Source: Rhodobacterales bacterium
Lineage (GTDB): Bacteria; Pseudomonadota; Alphaproteobacteria; Rhodobacterales; Rhodobacteraceae
Assembly: GCA_009993005.1 (NCBI GenBank)
Contig: JAACUH010000058.1
Coordinates: 26,249-90,248, forward strand
Reading direction: 5' to 3'
DNA length: 64,000 nt
A program made the translations under genes and the position numbers. Shown piece after piece: positions 31,969 to 39,664 of this stretch (position 1 is its first letter; each line of letters starts with the position of its first letter). The notes under the pieces were generated by a model. It made no database searches. It was not told the origin of the DNA and saw only the letters and a list, made by a program, of their open reading frames with translations.

Positions 31969-32018
31969 AAGAATTTTCGTACGAAAATTCTTTGAGGATT
32001 TTTCGTACGAAAAATCCT
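31969..32018. repeat. Two tandem 24-bp perfect palindromes after xylA
   Basis: Two perfect 24-base palindromes, 31969-31992 and 31995-32018, separated by two bases. Both share the centre TTTTCGTACGAAAA and differ only in outer bases. They can form two stable AT-rich hairpins with T-runs and are likely bidirectional transcript ends of the xyl operon or binding sites for a dimeric protein. The rest of the 258-base gap holds a weaker inverted repeat and part of a dispersed repeat. Confidence 0.9.
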
Positions 32019-32045
32019 GGCCCCAGTCGGGCCCGGCGGGAGCCA

Positions 32046-32068
32046 GAAACGACCTGGTGGATCGTTTC
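32046..32068. repeat. Inverted repeat GAAACGA...TCGTTTC
   Basis: Seven-base arms (32046-32052 and 32062-32068) around a nine-base loop, in the gap between xylA and the E1-nitroreductase operon. Possibly a weak hairpin. A partial dispersed repeat (GGGGCACAAAGAAGCGG) follows at 32094-32110. Confidence 0.5.
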
Positions 32069-32194
32069 CCCCGAGCAACGGGCGCAGCCCCCGGGGCACA
32101 AAGAAGCGGGGGGGATTTCAGGCAGGGTCTGGAATCCCCTGCTTGTTTCCGATTTTGCGGATGCGTAGTCTTTGCGCGGGGGGACCGGTAGCAG

Positions 32195-33142
32195 ATGATC
32201 GGCACGACCTTGCGCAGCCTCGGCAGGCGGTATCTCGACGTGACGCTGCGGTCAGGGCCCGACCTTGTCGTGCGGATCGTCGAACGGCCCGGCCTGTGGA
32301 TGACGGCGGACCAGCTTGCCGCTCTGAGCGCGGACCTGCGGACGGTGGCGGCGCGCACACTGGCGGCCGGCAGCCTGACCTATGGTGTCTTCTCCGGCGA
32401 CAGGGCGCGGCTCGAGCAGACCATCATCACCCTTGTGACGCGCCGCGATGGCCGGCCCATTGCCTTCAACGCCCTCGCCGTTATGGAAGCGGCGACGCAT
32501 CCGCGCCCGACCGAGGTGCTGCATCTGGGGTTGGTGATGGTGGACCCGGATGAGCGGTCCAAGAGCCTGTCCTGGGTGCTTTATGGCCTCACCTGTTTCC
32601 TGATCTTCTTTCGCCGTCAGTTCCGACCGGTCTGGATTTCGAACGTCACGCAGGTGCCCGCCGTGGTGGGCATGGTGTCGGAGATGTTTTCCGATGTCTG
32701 GCCACGCCCCGCGGGTCTGGTCGAGCGGCGCACGCTCACGCATGTCTTGCTGGCGCGCAGGATCATGGCCGATCATCGCCATGTCTTTGGTGTCGGTCCC
32801 GAGGCGGGCTTTGACGAGGCGCGATTTGTGATCACAGATGCCTATACCGGTGGTTCGGACGACCTGCGCAAGCCGTGGGAGGCCGCGGCCAAGCATCGCG
32901 ACACGCGCTACAATGCGTTTTGCGCGGCCATGCTCGACTATGATCGCGGCGATGACGTGATCCAGCTTGGCCGGATGGACCTCGCCGCGATCAGCCGCTA
33001 CCTGCGCCGCGAGGTGCCGCGTTCCGCGCTGGCCGGCCTCCTGATCGCCGGGCTGATGGTGGCCCTGCGCCGGCTGGTGCTGCCGGTGATCCACTGGTCG
33101 GATTCGCGACGCGACTGGTCGATCCTGCGGCCGGCGAAGTAG
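32195..33142 (+). CDS. Uncharacterised protein with GNAT-like segment (E1-nitroreductase operon)
   Basis: A 315-residue protein without a clear named family. Residues ~75-165 look like a GNAT acyltransferase fold: a strand GRPIAFNALAVM, a strand plus acyl-CoA-loop-like EVLHLGLVMVDPDERSKSLS, then a helix and the strand PVWISNVTQ. A hydrophobic helix near the C-terminus (SALAGLLIAGLMVALRRLVL) may anchor it to the membrane. It is the first gene of a four-gene operon with a ThiF/E1 adenylyltransferase 11 bases downstream. The acyltransferase reading is inference; it could be an unrelated alpha/beta protein. Confidence 0.6.
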   Translation: MIGTTLRSLGRRYLDVTLRSGPDLVVRIVERPGLWMTADQLAALSADLRTVAARTLAAGSLTYGVFSGDRARLEQTIITLVTRRDGRPIAFNALAVMEAATHPRPTEVLHLGLVMVDPDERSKSLSWVLYGLTCFLIFFRRQFRPVWISNVTQVPAVVGMVSEMFSDVWPRPAGLVERRTLTHVLLARRIMADHRHVFGVGPEAGFDEARFVITDAYTGGSDDLRKPWEAAAKHRDTRYNAFCAAMLDYDRGDDVIQLGRMDLAAISRYLRREVPRSALAGLLIAGLMVALRRLVLPVIHWSDSRRDWSILRPAK

Positions 33143-33153
33143 GGGGCAAAGGC

Positions 33154-34029
33154 GTGGACTTCAGCTATGGAGAGATGACGCGGCGCAACATCGGCTTTGT
33201 CACCGAGGCAGAGCAGGGCCGGCTGCGCGGCGCGACCGTCTTTGTCTGCGGCACCGGCGGGATGGGCGGGGCCTGCATTCTCGCGCTTGGCCGGATCGGC
33301 ATCGGCCATCTGATCCTCGCCGATATCGACGCCTTTGACGTGAGCAACCTCAACCGGCAGGTCTTTGCCTTTGCCGGCACCATCGGGCAGCACAAGGCCG
33401 AGGCGACGGCCGCGCTGCTTGCCCGGATCAACCCCGAGATCAAGGTCACGGTCTATCGGGACGACTGGCCGCAGCATGTGCAGGAGGCGGTGGCCATGGC
33501 GGCTGTCGTGGTCAACGGGACCGACGATCTGGGCGCCTCGCTGCTGCTCTACCGCACCGTGCGGGCGGCGGGAAAGACGGTGATCGACGCCTATGCCGCG
33601 CCACTCCCCTCGGTCTATGTCACCACCGCGACCGATCCGGCACATGAGGTGCGGCTGGGCTACCCCACCATCGGGACCGCATGGGACGCGCTGACGCCCG
33701 CGCAACGCACGGGGGCCTTCCTGCGTGAGGCCGAACATGTGGTGCTGCACTCCTCATCGCGCGATTACCTCGACATGGCGCTGGTGGGGGATGTGGTGGC
33801 GGGGCGGCGTGCGCGGATGTCCTTTGCGCCGATGGTCATCACCACGGGGCAGTTGATGGCCTATGAGGTGGTCAATGCCGTGCTGGGCCGCCCGCGCGGC
33901 GCGGACAACCGCGGCTGGTTTCTCAACCCCTACAAGGGCCGTGTCGAGAGACCGCGCAATGCGCTGGTCACGGCCATGCTGCGCCCGTTCGTGCGGCGGT
34001 TCCTGTCCCGGCTGGCGGCACAGGCATGA
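33154..34029 (+). CDS. ThiF/E1-like adenylyltransferase lacking a catalytic cysteine
   Basis: A 291-residue ThiF/MoeB/E1 superfamily enzyme, which activates a carboxylate (often a protein C-terminus) as an acyl-adenylate. The nucleotide loop GTGGMGG is at residues 33-39, the ribose-binding DID at 57-59, the arginine-containing NLNRQVF near 65, Lys-81, and NGTDD near 126. Its only cysteines are 32 and 41, beside the ATP loop, and there are no CxxC zinc pairs, so it cannot form the usual E1 thioester. The GTG start has AGGGGG upstream; an in-frame ATG 21 bases on is possible. It overlaps the next gene by four bases. It resembles the E1 half of the mycobacterial Rv1355c (MoeY) type. Confidence 0.88.
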   Translation: MDFSYGEMTRRNIGFVTEAEQGRLRGATVFVCGTGGMGGACILALGRIGIGHLILADIDAFDVSNLNRQVFAFAGTIGQHKAEATAALLARINPEIKVTVYRDDWPQHVQEAVAMAAVVVNGTDDLGASLLLYRTVRAAGKTVIDAYAAPLPSVYVTTATDPAHEVRLGYPTIGTAWDALTPAQRTGAFLREAEHVVLHSSSRDYLDMALVGDVVAGRRARMSFAPMVITTGQLMAYEVVNAVLGRPRGADNRGWFLNPYKGRVERPRNALVTAMLRPFVRRFLSRLAAQA

Positions 34030-35219
34030 TCGCCGCAGCACCGGCCATGGCCAATCTGTTCCTGTCGGTCGCGGCACTCACCGGCCTCGCCGTGTTGCAT
34101 GGCGTGGTGGCCGGGCGGGGCAGGTTCGACCCGCTCAACCGCCGCTTCCTGATCGGCCTGCGGGTGACGATGCTGCTGTTCGCCGGGCGCGCGCTGGTCG
34201 GCCTGACCGGGGTCGAGGCCTTCCGCAACCTCGTGCTGTTTGCGGCAGCGCTGGTGCCGATTGCGGTGCTGATCCTGACCGAAGGGCTGCTGCGCCGCCA
34301 TGCCCCGCCCTGGATCAAGGCCGGCATCGGCGTCGGGACGCTCGTCTTTGCCCTTGCCGCCCTGGTGCCCGCCTCCCTGGCCGATCCGCTGCGCCTTTAT
34401 GCCCTGCTGGCGTTCCAGATCGGCGGCCTGATGGCGGCGGGCCTGCTGGTCGTCACCCGCGACAAGGCCTCACTCTCGGCGCAGGAGAACCGCGCGGTCG
34501 AAAGGCTGGGCCTGTCACTGATCCTGCTGATCCCGCTCGCAGCGGCCGATTTCCTGACCTCCGATATCGGGCTGCCGGTGCAGGTCTCGGCCCTGGCCGT
34601 GCTGTTCCTGTGCTGGCTCGCGCTGTCGCTGGGCCGGGACGAGGCGCGCCATCGTGGCGCGCTGGCCAGCTTTGTCGCCGTGGTGCTGGCGGGCGGGCTG
34701 GTTGCCGCGGCCCTGGCCTTCATTGTCCCGCTCGACATGGATGGCACCATCATCACCGCCGCGCTGATCCTCGCCGCGATGCTGGTGGCCGTGATCCTCA
34801 ACGATGCCCGCGCCCTGAGGGGCGAAGAGCAGACCCTGTCGCTGCTGCATCTGCTGGCCGATGGCCGCGACGATCTGCCTGGTTTCCTGCGCGGCTTGCA
34901 GGGCCAGCCGCTGGTCGAAGGGGCCGTCCTCGTCGGGGCGGACGATCTTGCCGATCTCGATACCGCGGTCCTCGATGCGCTCTTTGATGCGCGGCCGGTC
35001 TTGCGGCGCACCGATGCCGGCCGCGCGTCCGGCGATGAAAGCGACCATATCGCCCACCTCTTCGACCGTTTCGCGGCGACCCATGTCATCCGCGCCTCCC
35101 GGGCGCCGCTGACCCTGCTGGCCCTGTCGATGCCGGCCATCGCGGCATCGCCCCGCGCCGAGCTTGAACTGCGCGCCGTGCAGCACATGGCCAGCCTGTT
35201 GTCAGAGCGCCGGGGATGA
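34026..35219 (+). CDS. Polytopic membrane protein with soluble C-terminal domain (E1-nitroreductase operon)
   Basis: A 397-residue protein with eight or nine predicted membrane helices in residues ~9-260 and a soluble C-terminal domain of ~130 residues starting GEEQTLSLLHLLADGRDDLP. The tail has a degenerate GAF-like appearance, like the input part of a sensor kinase, but no histidine-kinase, cyclase or DNA-binding motif follows. Start and stop both overlap the neighbouring genes as ATGA, so it is made with the E1 protein and the nitroreductase. Function unknown; it may place the complex at the membrane or sense a signal. Confidence 0.7.
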   Translation: MIAAAPAMANLFLSVAALTGLAVLHGVVAGRGRFDPLNRRFLIGLRVTMLLFAGRALVGLTGVEAFRNLVLFAAALVPIAVLILTEGLLRRHAPPWIKAGIGVGTLVFALAALVPASLADPLRLYALLAFQIGGLMAAGLLVVTRDKASLSAQENRAVERLGLSLILLIPLAAADFLTSDIGLPVQVSALAVLFLCWLALSLGRDEARHRGALASFVAVVLAGGLVAAALAFIVPLDMDGTIITAALILAAMLVAVILNDARALRGEEQTLSLLHLLADGRDDLPGFLRGLQGQPLVEGAVLVGADDLADLDTAVLDALFDARPVLRRTDAGRASGDESDHIAHLFDRFAATHVIRASRAPLTLLALSMPAIAASPRAELELRAVQHMASLLSERRG

Positions 35220-36193
35220 TCACGCAGACCGACCTGCACGCGGCAATGGCACGCGCCGCGCTGGCGCCGACGGTCCACAACACCCAGCCGGCCCGCTGGC
35301 GGAGCGACGAGGCCGGTCTCACGCTGGCCTGCGATCTGGCGGCGACGCTGCCTTCGGGCGATCCGCTGGGGCGCGATGCGGGCCTCTCCTGCGGCGCGGT
35401 GGCCGAGGCGATGGTGCTGGCACTTGCCGCGCGGGGGCAGGGTGTGCAGGTGACCGACCTGTGGGCGCAGGGTGACCGCGCGTCCATTCCCGGCCACCGC
35501 ATCGCGGCCCGGCTCGACCTGACCGGCCCGGTTGCGACCGATCCGCTGGCCGCCATGCTCGAGAGGCGCTTTACCTGGCGCGGCCGTTTCGACCCGGCGC
35601 CCGCCGCGCTTTTTGGCTGGGGGCGCGCCGATGCGGTGCTGGTGACCGACCCCGGCGGCAAGGGCTGGCTCGCCGCGCTGGGCGATGACGCGGGCCTCGC
35701 CGTCATGCGCGACCCTGCGCTGCGCCATGAGTTGCTGCACTGGATGCGCCTCTCGCCGCGCCACCCGCGCCATGCTCATGACGGGCTCAGCCGCGCCGCC
35801 ATGGGCTTCGGCGCGCTCGAGGCGCTGTCCGCGCGCCTCGCGCTCGGTCCGCTCTGGCCGCTGCTCGACCGCCTGCGCCTCACCCGCCCGCTGACCGCCG
35901 AAGCCACCGCCACGACGTCATCCGCGGTGATCGCCTGCTTCCACCGCCCCGCAGATGAAAGCCCGCTCAGCAGTGGCCGGGCCTACCTGCGCCTCTGCCT
36001 CGAAGCCGCGCATCTGGGCCTCGCCGGCTGGCCGCTGGCGGCGCTGAGCGACACCGCCGCCACCAATGCCGCCGTCTGCGCCCGCTACGGCATCGGCCCC
36101 GACCGCCGCCTGATCCAGGTGATCCGCTTTGGCAAGCCCACAGGCCCGATGCCGCCGCGCGCCCGGCGGCCAGCCGCAGAACTGCTCTGCTGA
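35216..36193 (+). CDS. Nitroreductase-like FMN protein (Acg/MoeY type)
   Basis: A 325-residue protein of the nitroreductase superfamily. The N-terminal LAPTVHNTQPARW motif near residue 16 and the C-terminal AAHLGLAGWPLAALSD block are typical of the Acg family (M. tuberculosis Rv2032) and of the C-terminal half of Rv1355c/MoeY. These proteins bind FMN but many lack a known reaction. It overlaps the membrane protein by four bases and ends the operon. Partnership with a separate E1 protein mirrors the E1-nitroreductase fusion seen elsewhere. Confidence 0.82.
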   Translation: MITQTDLHAAMARAALAPTVHNTQPARWRSDEAGLTLACDLAATLPSGDPLGRDAGLSCGAVAEAMVLALAARGQGVQVTDLWAQGDRASIPGHRIAARLDLTGPVATDPLAAMLERRFTWRGRFDPAPAALFGWGRADAVLVTDPGGKGWLAALGDDAGLAVMRDPALRHELLHWMRLSPRHPRHAHDGLSRAAMGFGALEALSARLALGPLWPLLDRLRLTRPLTAEATATTSSAVIACFHRPADESPLSSGRAYLRLCLEAAHLGLAGWPLAALSDTAATNAAVCARYGIGPDRRLIQVIRFGKPTGPMPPRARRPAAELLC

Positions 36194-36226
36194 CATCTTT
36201 TGGCCCCAAATATCCCGGGGGGAGGA
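36194..36226 (-). repeat. Dispersed intergenic repeat, copy i
   Basis: Minus-strand copy reading CCCGGGATATTTGGGGCCAA then AAGATGT, directly after the nitroreductase stop in the convergent gap before the sulfoquinovose genes. Confidence 0.7.
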
Positions 36227-36263
36227 CCGCAGGTCCGGGGGGCAGGGCCCCCCGCGCGCCCTC

Positions 36264-36812
36264 TCAACCGGCCGCGAACCCGCCATAGCGGCTCCCGTGA
36301 AACACCAGCGGTGCCCCATCACGGGCATGGGCGCGCATCACCCGGCCCAGGATCACGACATGGTCTCCCGCATCATGCACCGCCTCGCGGTTGCATTCGA
36401 AACAGGCCAGCACGCCCGCAATCAGCGGCACGCCGGCATGGGACGGCTGCCAGTCCAGCCCCTCGAACGCCGTCTTGGACCGGGTGAACCCGTCGCCGAT
36501 ATGTTTCTGGTCGGCGTCGATCACATGCACGGCAAAGCGGTCCGCCGCGCGGAAATGCGGATAGCGGTGCGATGCCTTGGCCGGGCACCACAGCACCAGA
36601 GGCGGGTCGAGCGACACCGAGGCAAAGCTGTTGGCGGTGATCCCCATCGGGCCCTCGGGCGTGGCGATGGTGATCACCGTCACGCCGGTGGCAAAGGCGC
36701 CCAGAGCCTGGCGAAAGGCGGCAGGATCGTCGGTCGGATTGAATATGCTCACCTTGGTGCGTCCTTTGTGTTCCGGGTCTTTGGCATCAGGGACATAGAG
36801 CGGCGTTTCCAT
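36264..36812 (-). CDS. smoA: Flavin reductase, probable SmoA
   Basis: A 182-residue flavin reductase of the FMN-binding split-barrel family. Motifs: GAFATGVTVITIATPEGPMG near residue 38 and ITANSFASVSLDPPLVLWCP, where flavin is bound. It would use NAD(P)H to supply reduced FMN to the two-component monooxygenase two genes upstream. Translation is coupled to the aldo/keto reductase (TGATG). The set of flavin reductase, aldo/keto reductase and alkanesulfonate-type monooxygenase matches SmoA-SmoB-SmoC of the Agrobacterium sulfoquinovose pathway. The symbol is assigned on gene content and order. Confidence 0.78.
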   Translation of the reverse strand: METPLYVPDAKDPEHKGRTKVSIFNPTDDPAAFRQALGAFATGVTVITIATPEGPMGITANSFASVSLDPPLVLWCPAKASHRYPHFRAADRFAVHVIDADQKHIGDGFTRSKTAFEGLDWQPSHAGVPLIAGVLACFECNREAVHDAGDHVVILGRVMRAHARDGAPLVFHGSRYGGFAAG

Positions 36813-37708
36813 CAGGCTACCTCATGTCCAAGCGCGGCGGTGTAAAGCGTGAACCAGTCCTGCCGGTCCATCTTTACCCGCAGCGCTTCTGAAAACCGCG
36901 CGATCCGCGCCAGCGTGTTGGTGCCCATCACCGGCAGGATGCAGGCGGGATGCGCCAGCAGCCAGGCCACGGCCACCGCGGCGACATCGACACCCTGCGC
37001 CTGCGCCATCGCGCGCAGCGCCGCGGTCAGCGCCGCGTTGCCTGCCGCGCCGAGCAAGCCACCGCCCCCCAGCGGCGACCACGCCATCACCGGATGGCCG
37101 TGCTGCTGGTGGAAGGCCAGGTCGCCATTGGTCAGGGCCTCCAGCGCGCCGAGGCTCAGTTCGATCTGGTTGGTGCCAAGCGGCGTCGCCATCGCCGATT
37201 GCAGCAAGTCCCAGTCATGCGGGCGAAAGTTCGACACGCCCACCGCGCGCACCTTGCCCGCCGCCACGAGCGCATCGAGCGTCGCGCCGGTGGCGTGATG
37301 GTCCATCAGCGGGTCGGGGCGGTGGATCAGCAACAGGTCGATCCGGTCGGTCCCCATCAGCCGCAGCGAGGCCTCGACCGAAGCGGTGATATGCGCGGGC
37401 GAGGTGTCGTAATACTTGACCCTTGCCCCCGCGTGCCGGCCCACCGGCGCCACGATGTCGCATTTGGTGACGATCTCGACCCGCTCGCGCAGGCCCGGCG
37501 CCGCGCGCAGGGCCGCGCCCAGCATCTCTTCGGCCATGTAGCCGCCGTAGATGTCGGCCTGATCGAGCGTGGTGATCCCCTGCGCGAGGCAGGCCTCGAT
37601 CTTGGCCTCTACATGGGCGGGCGAGGTATCGGGGTCATCACCCAGCCGCCACATGCCATAGGCGATCCGGCTGAAACTCAGCCCCTGCGTGATCCCGATC
37701 CGCTCCAT
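36812..37708 (-). CDS. smoB: Aldo/keto reductase, probable SmoB (6-oxo-glucose reductase)
   Basis: A 298-residue aldo/keto reductase. The catalytic tetrad is visible: Asp in TTLDQADIYGGYMAEE, Tyr in the same block, Lys in EIVTKCDIV and His in LLLIHRPDP. The C-terminal cofactor region is VMGTNTLARIARFSEALRV. In the sulfoquinovose monooxygenase pathway SmoB reduces 6-dehydroglucose to glucose with NADPH. Both ends overlap neighbours by one base (TGATG), so it is translated with smoC and smoA. I recall close similarity to Agrobacterium SmoB, but this was not checked. Confidence 0.8.
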   Translation of the reverse strand: MERIGITQGLSFSRIAYGMWRLGDDPDTSPAHVEAKIEACLAQGITTLDQADIYGGYMAEEMLGAALRAAPGLRERVEIVTKCDIVAPVGRHAGARVKYYDTSPAHITASVEASLRLMGTDRIDLLLIHRPDPLMDHHATGATLDALVAAGKVRAVGVSNFRPHDWDLLQSAMATPLGTNQIELSLGALEALTNGDLAFHQQHGHPVMAWSPLGGGGLLGAAGNAALTAALRAMAQAQGVDVAAVAVAWLLAHPACILPVMGTNTLARIARFSEALRVKMDRQDWFTLYTAALGHEVA

Positions 37709-38865
37709 CAGCGCCGCTCTCCCTTGCCCAGCGGGGTTGCCGGGGTGTCGGGCGGCACCCTGCCATAGACATGGGGCAGCGAACAGGTCTTGAGGCCGCC
37801 GAGCACGCGGGTGCCGAAATGGCGCGCCTCGTCCAGATGCGGGTAGCCCGAAAAGATGAAGGCGCGGATGCCCATCTTCTGATAGGCCTCGATTTCCGAC
37901 ATCACCTGATCGGTCGATCCGACCAGCGCCGCGCCGCAGCCCGACCGTGCACGGCCGACGCCTGTCCACAGGTGCCGCTCGGCATAGCCGAACTTGTCCG
38001 CCAATTCCCGCGTGCGCGCCTGATGTGCGACGCCGAGCGAGATCGAATCATGCGCGCGCGCGCGGATCGCGCGGCCGTATTCATCGTCGAGCCGGCTCAC
38101 CAGATGTTCGGCATAGTCGCGCGCCTCGGCCTCGGTGTCGCGCACGATCATGTGCACCCGCAGCCCATAGTCGAGCGTGCGGCCATGCGCGGCGGCGCGC
38201 GCATGCACGTCGCGCATCCGCTGCGCGATCTGCTCCTTGGGTTCGGGCCACATCAGATAGACATCGCAGGAGGTCGCGCAAAGTTCGAGCGCATCAGGGC
38301 TGTAGCCGCCGAAATAGAGCAGCGGCCCGCCGTTCTGCTGGTAGGGCCGGGCGGGGTCGGTCGAAAGCCCGGCAAAGCGGTAGATCTCGCCCTCATGGTC
38401 CAGCGTGTCGCGGGTCCAGCATTGCCGCAGAATATCCACGACCTCCTTGGACCGGCGGTAGCGATAGGCGCTGTCGGCCACCTCGCCGGGGAAATCCGAC
38501 GAGATGACGTTGAGCGTGAGCCGCCCGCGCAGCATGTGGTCGAGCGTGGCGATGGTGCGCGCGAGCATGATCGGCTGCATCTCGCCACAGCGGATCGCGG
38601 CGAGAAAGTTGATCCGGCTGGTGAGTGGCGCCATCGCGGCCACAAAGGACAGCGTGTCCTGCCCGACCTGATAGGAGGAGGGCGCGAGGATATTGCGAAA
38701 CCCCTGCGCCTCGGCCTCGAGCGTGATGTCGCGGCAATGGTCAAAGGATGACCGCAGCGCACCGTCAGGCACGCCGAGATAGGCGTAGTCATCCGAACAG
38801 AGCGCGGAAAACCACGAAATTTCAAGCGCATCCAGATCGGCAGAGGTGACGGGAACGATGGTCAT
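37708..38865 (-). CDS. smoC: FMNH2-dependent sulfoquinovose monooxygenase, probable SmoC
   Basis: A 385-residue luciferase-like (LLM) monooxygenase of the alkanesulfonate monooxygenase group. The opening block EISWFSALCSDDYAYLG is followed by RNILAPSSYQVGQDTLSFV, RLTLNVISSDFPGE, GPLLYFGGYSPDALEL and the substrate-end loop GRARSGCGAALVGSTDQV. In the SMO pathway it uses reduced FMN and O2 to break the C-S bond of sulfoquinovose, giving sulfite and 6-dehydroglucose. The start at 38865 has AGGAG eight bases upstream. It heads the smoCBA operon and is divergent from a GntR regulator. An ordinary alkanesulfonate enzyme is the alternative. Confidence 0.8.
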   Translation of the reverse strand: MTIVPVTSADLDALEISWFSALCSDDYAYLGVPDGALRSSFDHCRDITLEAEAQGFRNILAPSSYQVGQDTLSFVAAMAPLTSRINFLAAIRCGEMQPIMLARTIATLDHMLRGRLTLNVISSDFPGEVADSAYRYRRSKEVVDILRQCWTRDTLDHEGEIYRFAGLSTDPARPYQQNGGPLLYFGGYSPDALELCATSCDVYLMWPEPKEQIAQRMRDVHARAAAHGRTLDYGLRVHMIVRDTEAEARDYAEHLVSRLDDEYGRAIRARAHDSISLGVAHQARTRELADKFGYAERHLWTGVGRARSGCGAALVGSTDQVMSEIEAYQKMGIRAFIFSGYPHLDEARHFGTRVLGGLKTCSLPHVYGRVPPDTPATPLGKGERR

Positions 38866-38889
38866 GGGCGGGGCTCCTGCGACGATTTG

Positions 38890-38906
38890 CACTTGCCTAG
38901 CAGGTG
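38890..38906. promoter_or_regulatory. Candidate operator in the smoC-gntR divergent region
   Basis: CACTTGCCTAGCAGGTG is an imperfect inverted repeat (six of eight base pairs), 25 bases before the smoC start and 57 before the gntR start. It is a plausible site for the adjacent GntR regulator. Confidence 0.4.
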
Positions 38907-38962
38907 TGACATCGTGCATCAATAGTGGATCAATCCGAGGGAAAAAGGCGACAGGGACGGGG

Positions 38963-39664
38963 ATGCAGGCGCAGGCGCTGCCCAAACATCTGCAGGTCAG
39001 CGAAAGGCTGATCCGCCAGATCGCGGCCGGGCAATTGCCCGATGGCGCGCGCCTGCCGCCCGAGCGCGAGATGGCCGCAGGGCTTGGCATCTCGGTCGGC
39101 ACGCTGCGCAAGGCACTGGCAGAGCTGGCGCAGCGCGGCCTGCTGCGCCGTGTGCAAGGGTCGGGCAACTATGTGCGCGGTGGTGGCGAGGGGCAGGGGA
39201 TCTACGGCTTCTTCCGGCTCGAGTTGCGCGCGGGCGGGGGCCTGCCGGGGGCGGTGCTGCTCGACCTGGCGCGCCTGCCGCCGCCGCCGGAGGCGCCTTT
39301 TGCCGGCGCCGGGCCGGTGCACCGGATGCGGCGTTTGCGCCTGCTCGACGGAGAGGCGGTGGCGCTCGAGGAGATCTGGCTTGACGCCGGTCCCTTTGAC
39401 GCAGGGCAGATGTCCGAGTCGCTCTATCACTTCTACGCCACGGTGCTGGGTCTGCACATCGGGCGCATCGAGGACCGGATCGGCCATGCCCCGCTGCCCG
39501 ACTGGGCGCCGCCGGACTTTGACCTGCGGGCGGGGGCGGTGGCCGGACATGTGATGCGCCGGGCCTGGGCCGAGCGCGCCCTGCCTGTCGAGTATTCGCG
39601 GACATGGTTCGATAACAGCAGGGCGGAATACGTCCTGCGCAAAGATGAAGGCAGAAAAAGTTGA
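38963..39664 (+). CDS. GntR-family (HutC type) transcriptional regulator of the sulfoquinovose genes
   Basis: A 233-residue regulator with an N-terminal winged helix (RLPPEREMAAGLGISVGTLR, residues ~30-50) and a C-terminal UTRA-like effector domain (VALEEIWLDAGPFD and WAERALPVEYSRTWFDNSRA). HutC-type regulators sense a pathway substrate or intermediate, here probably sulfoquinovose or 6-dehydroglucose. The start at 38963 gives a standard N-terminus; a GGG precedes it. It is divergent from smoCBA and overlaps the Gfo/Idh gene by four bases (TTGA). Confidence 0.85.
   Translation: MQAQALPKHLQVSERLIRQIAAGQLPDGARLPPEREMAAGLGISVGTLRKALAELAQRGLLRRVQGSGNYVRGGGEGQGIYGFFRLELRAGGGLPGAVLLDLARLPPPPEAPFAGAGPVHRMRRLRLLDGEAVALEEIWLDAGPFDAGQMSESLYHFYATVLGLHIGRIEDRIGHAPLPDWAPPDFDLRAGAVAGHVMRRAWAERALPVEYSRTWFDNSRAEYVLRKDEGRKS

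Noticed and set aside
36129..36845. 238-residue plus-strand frame opposite the flavin reductase
   Set aside because: It is antisense to a well-supported coupled gene and starts inside the nitroreductase end; it has no motif.
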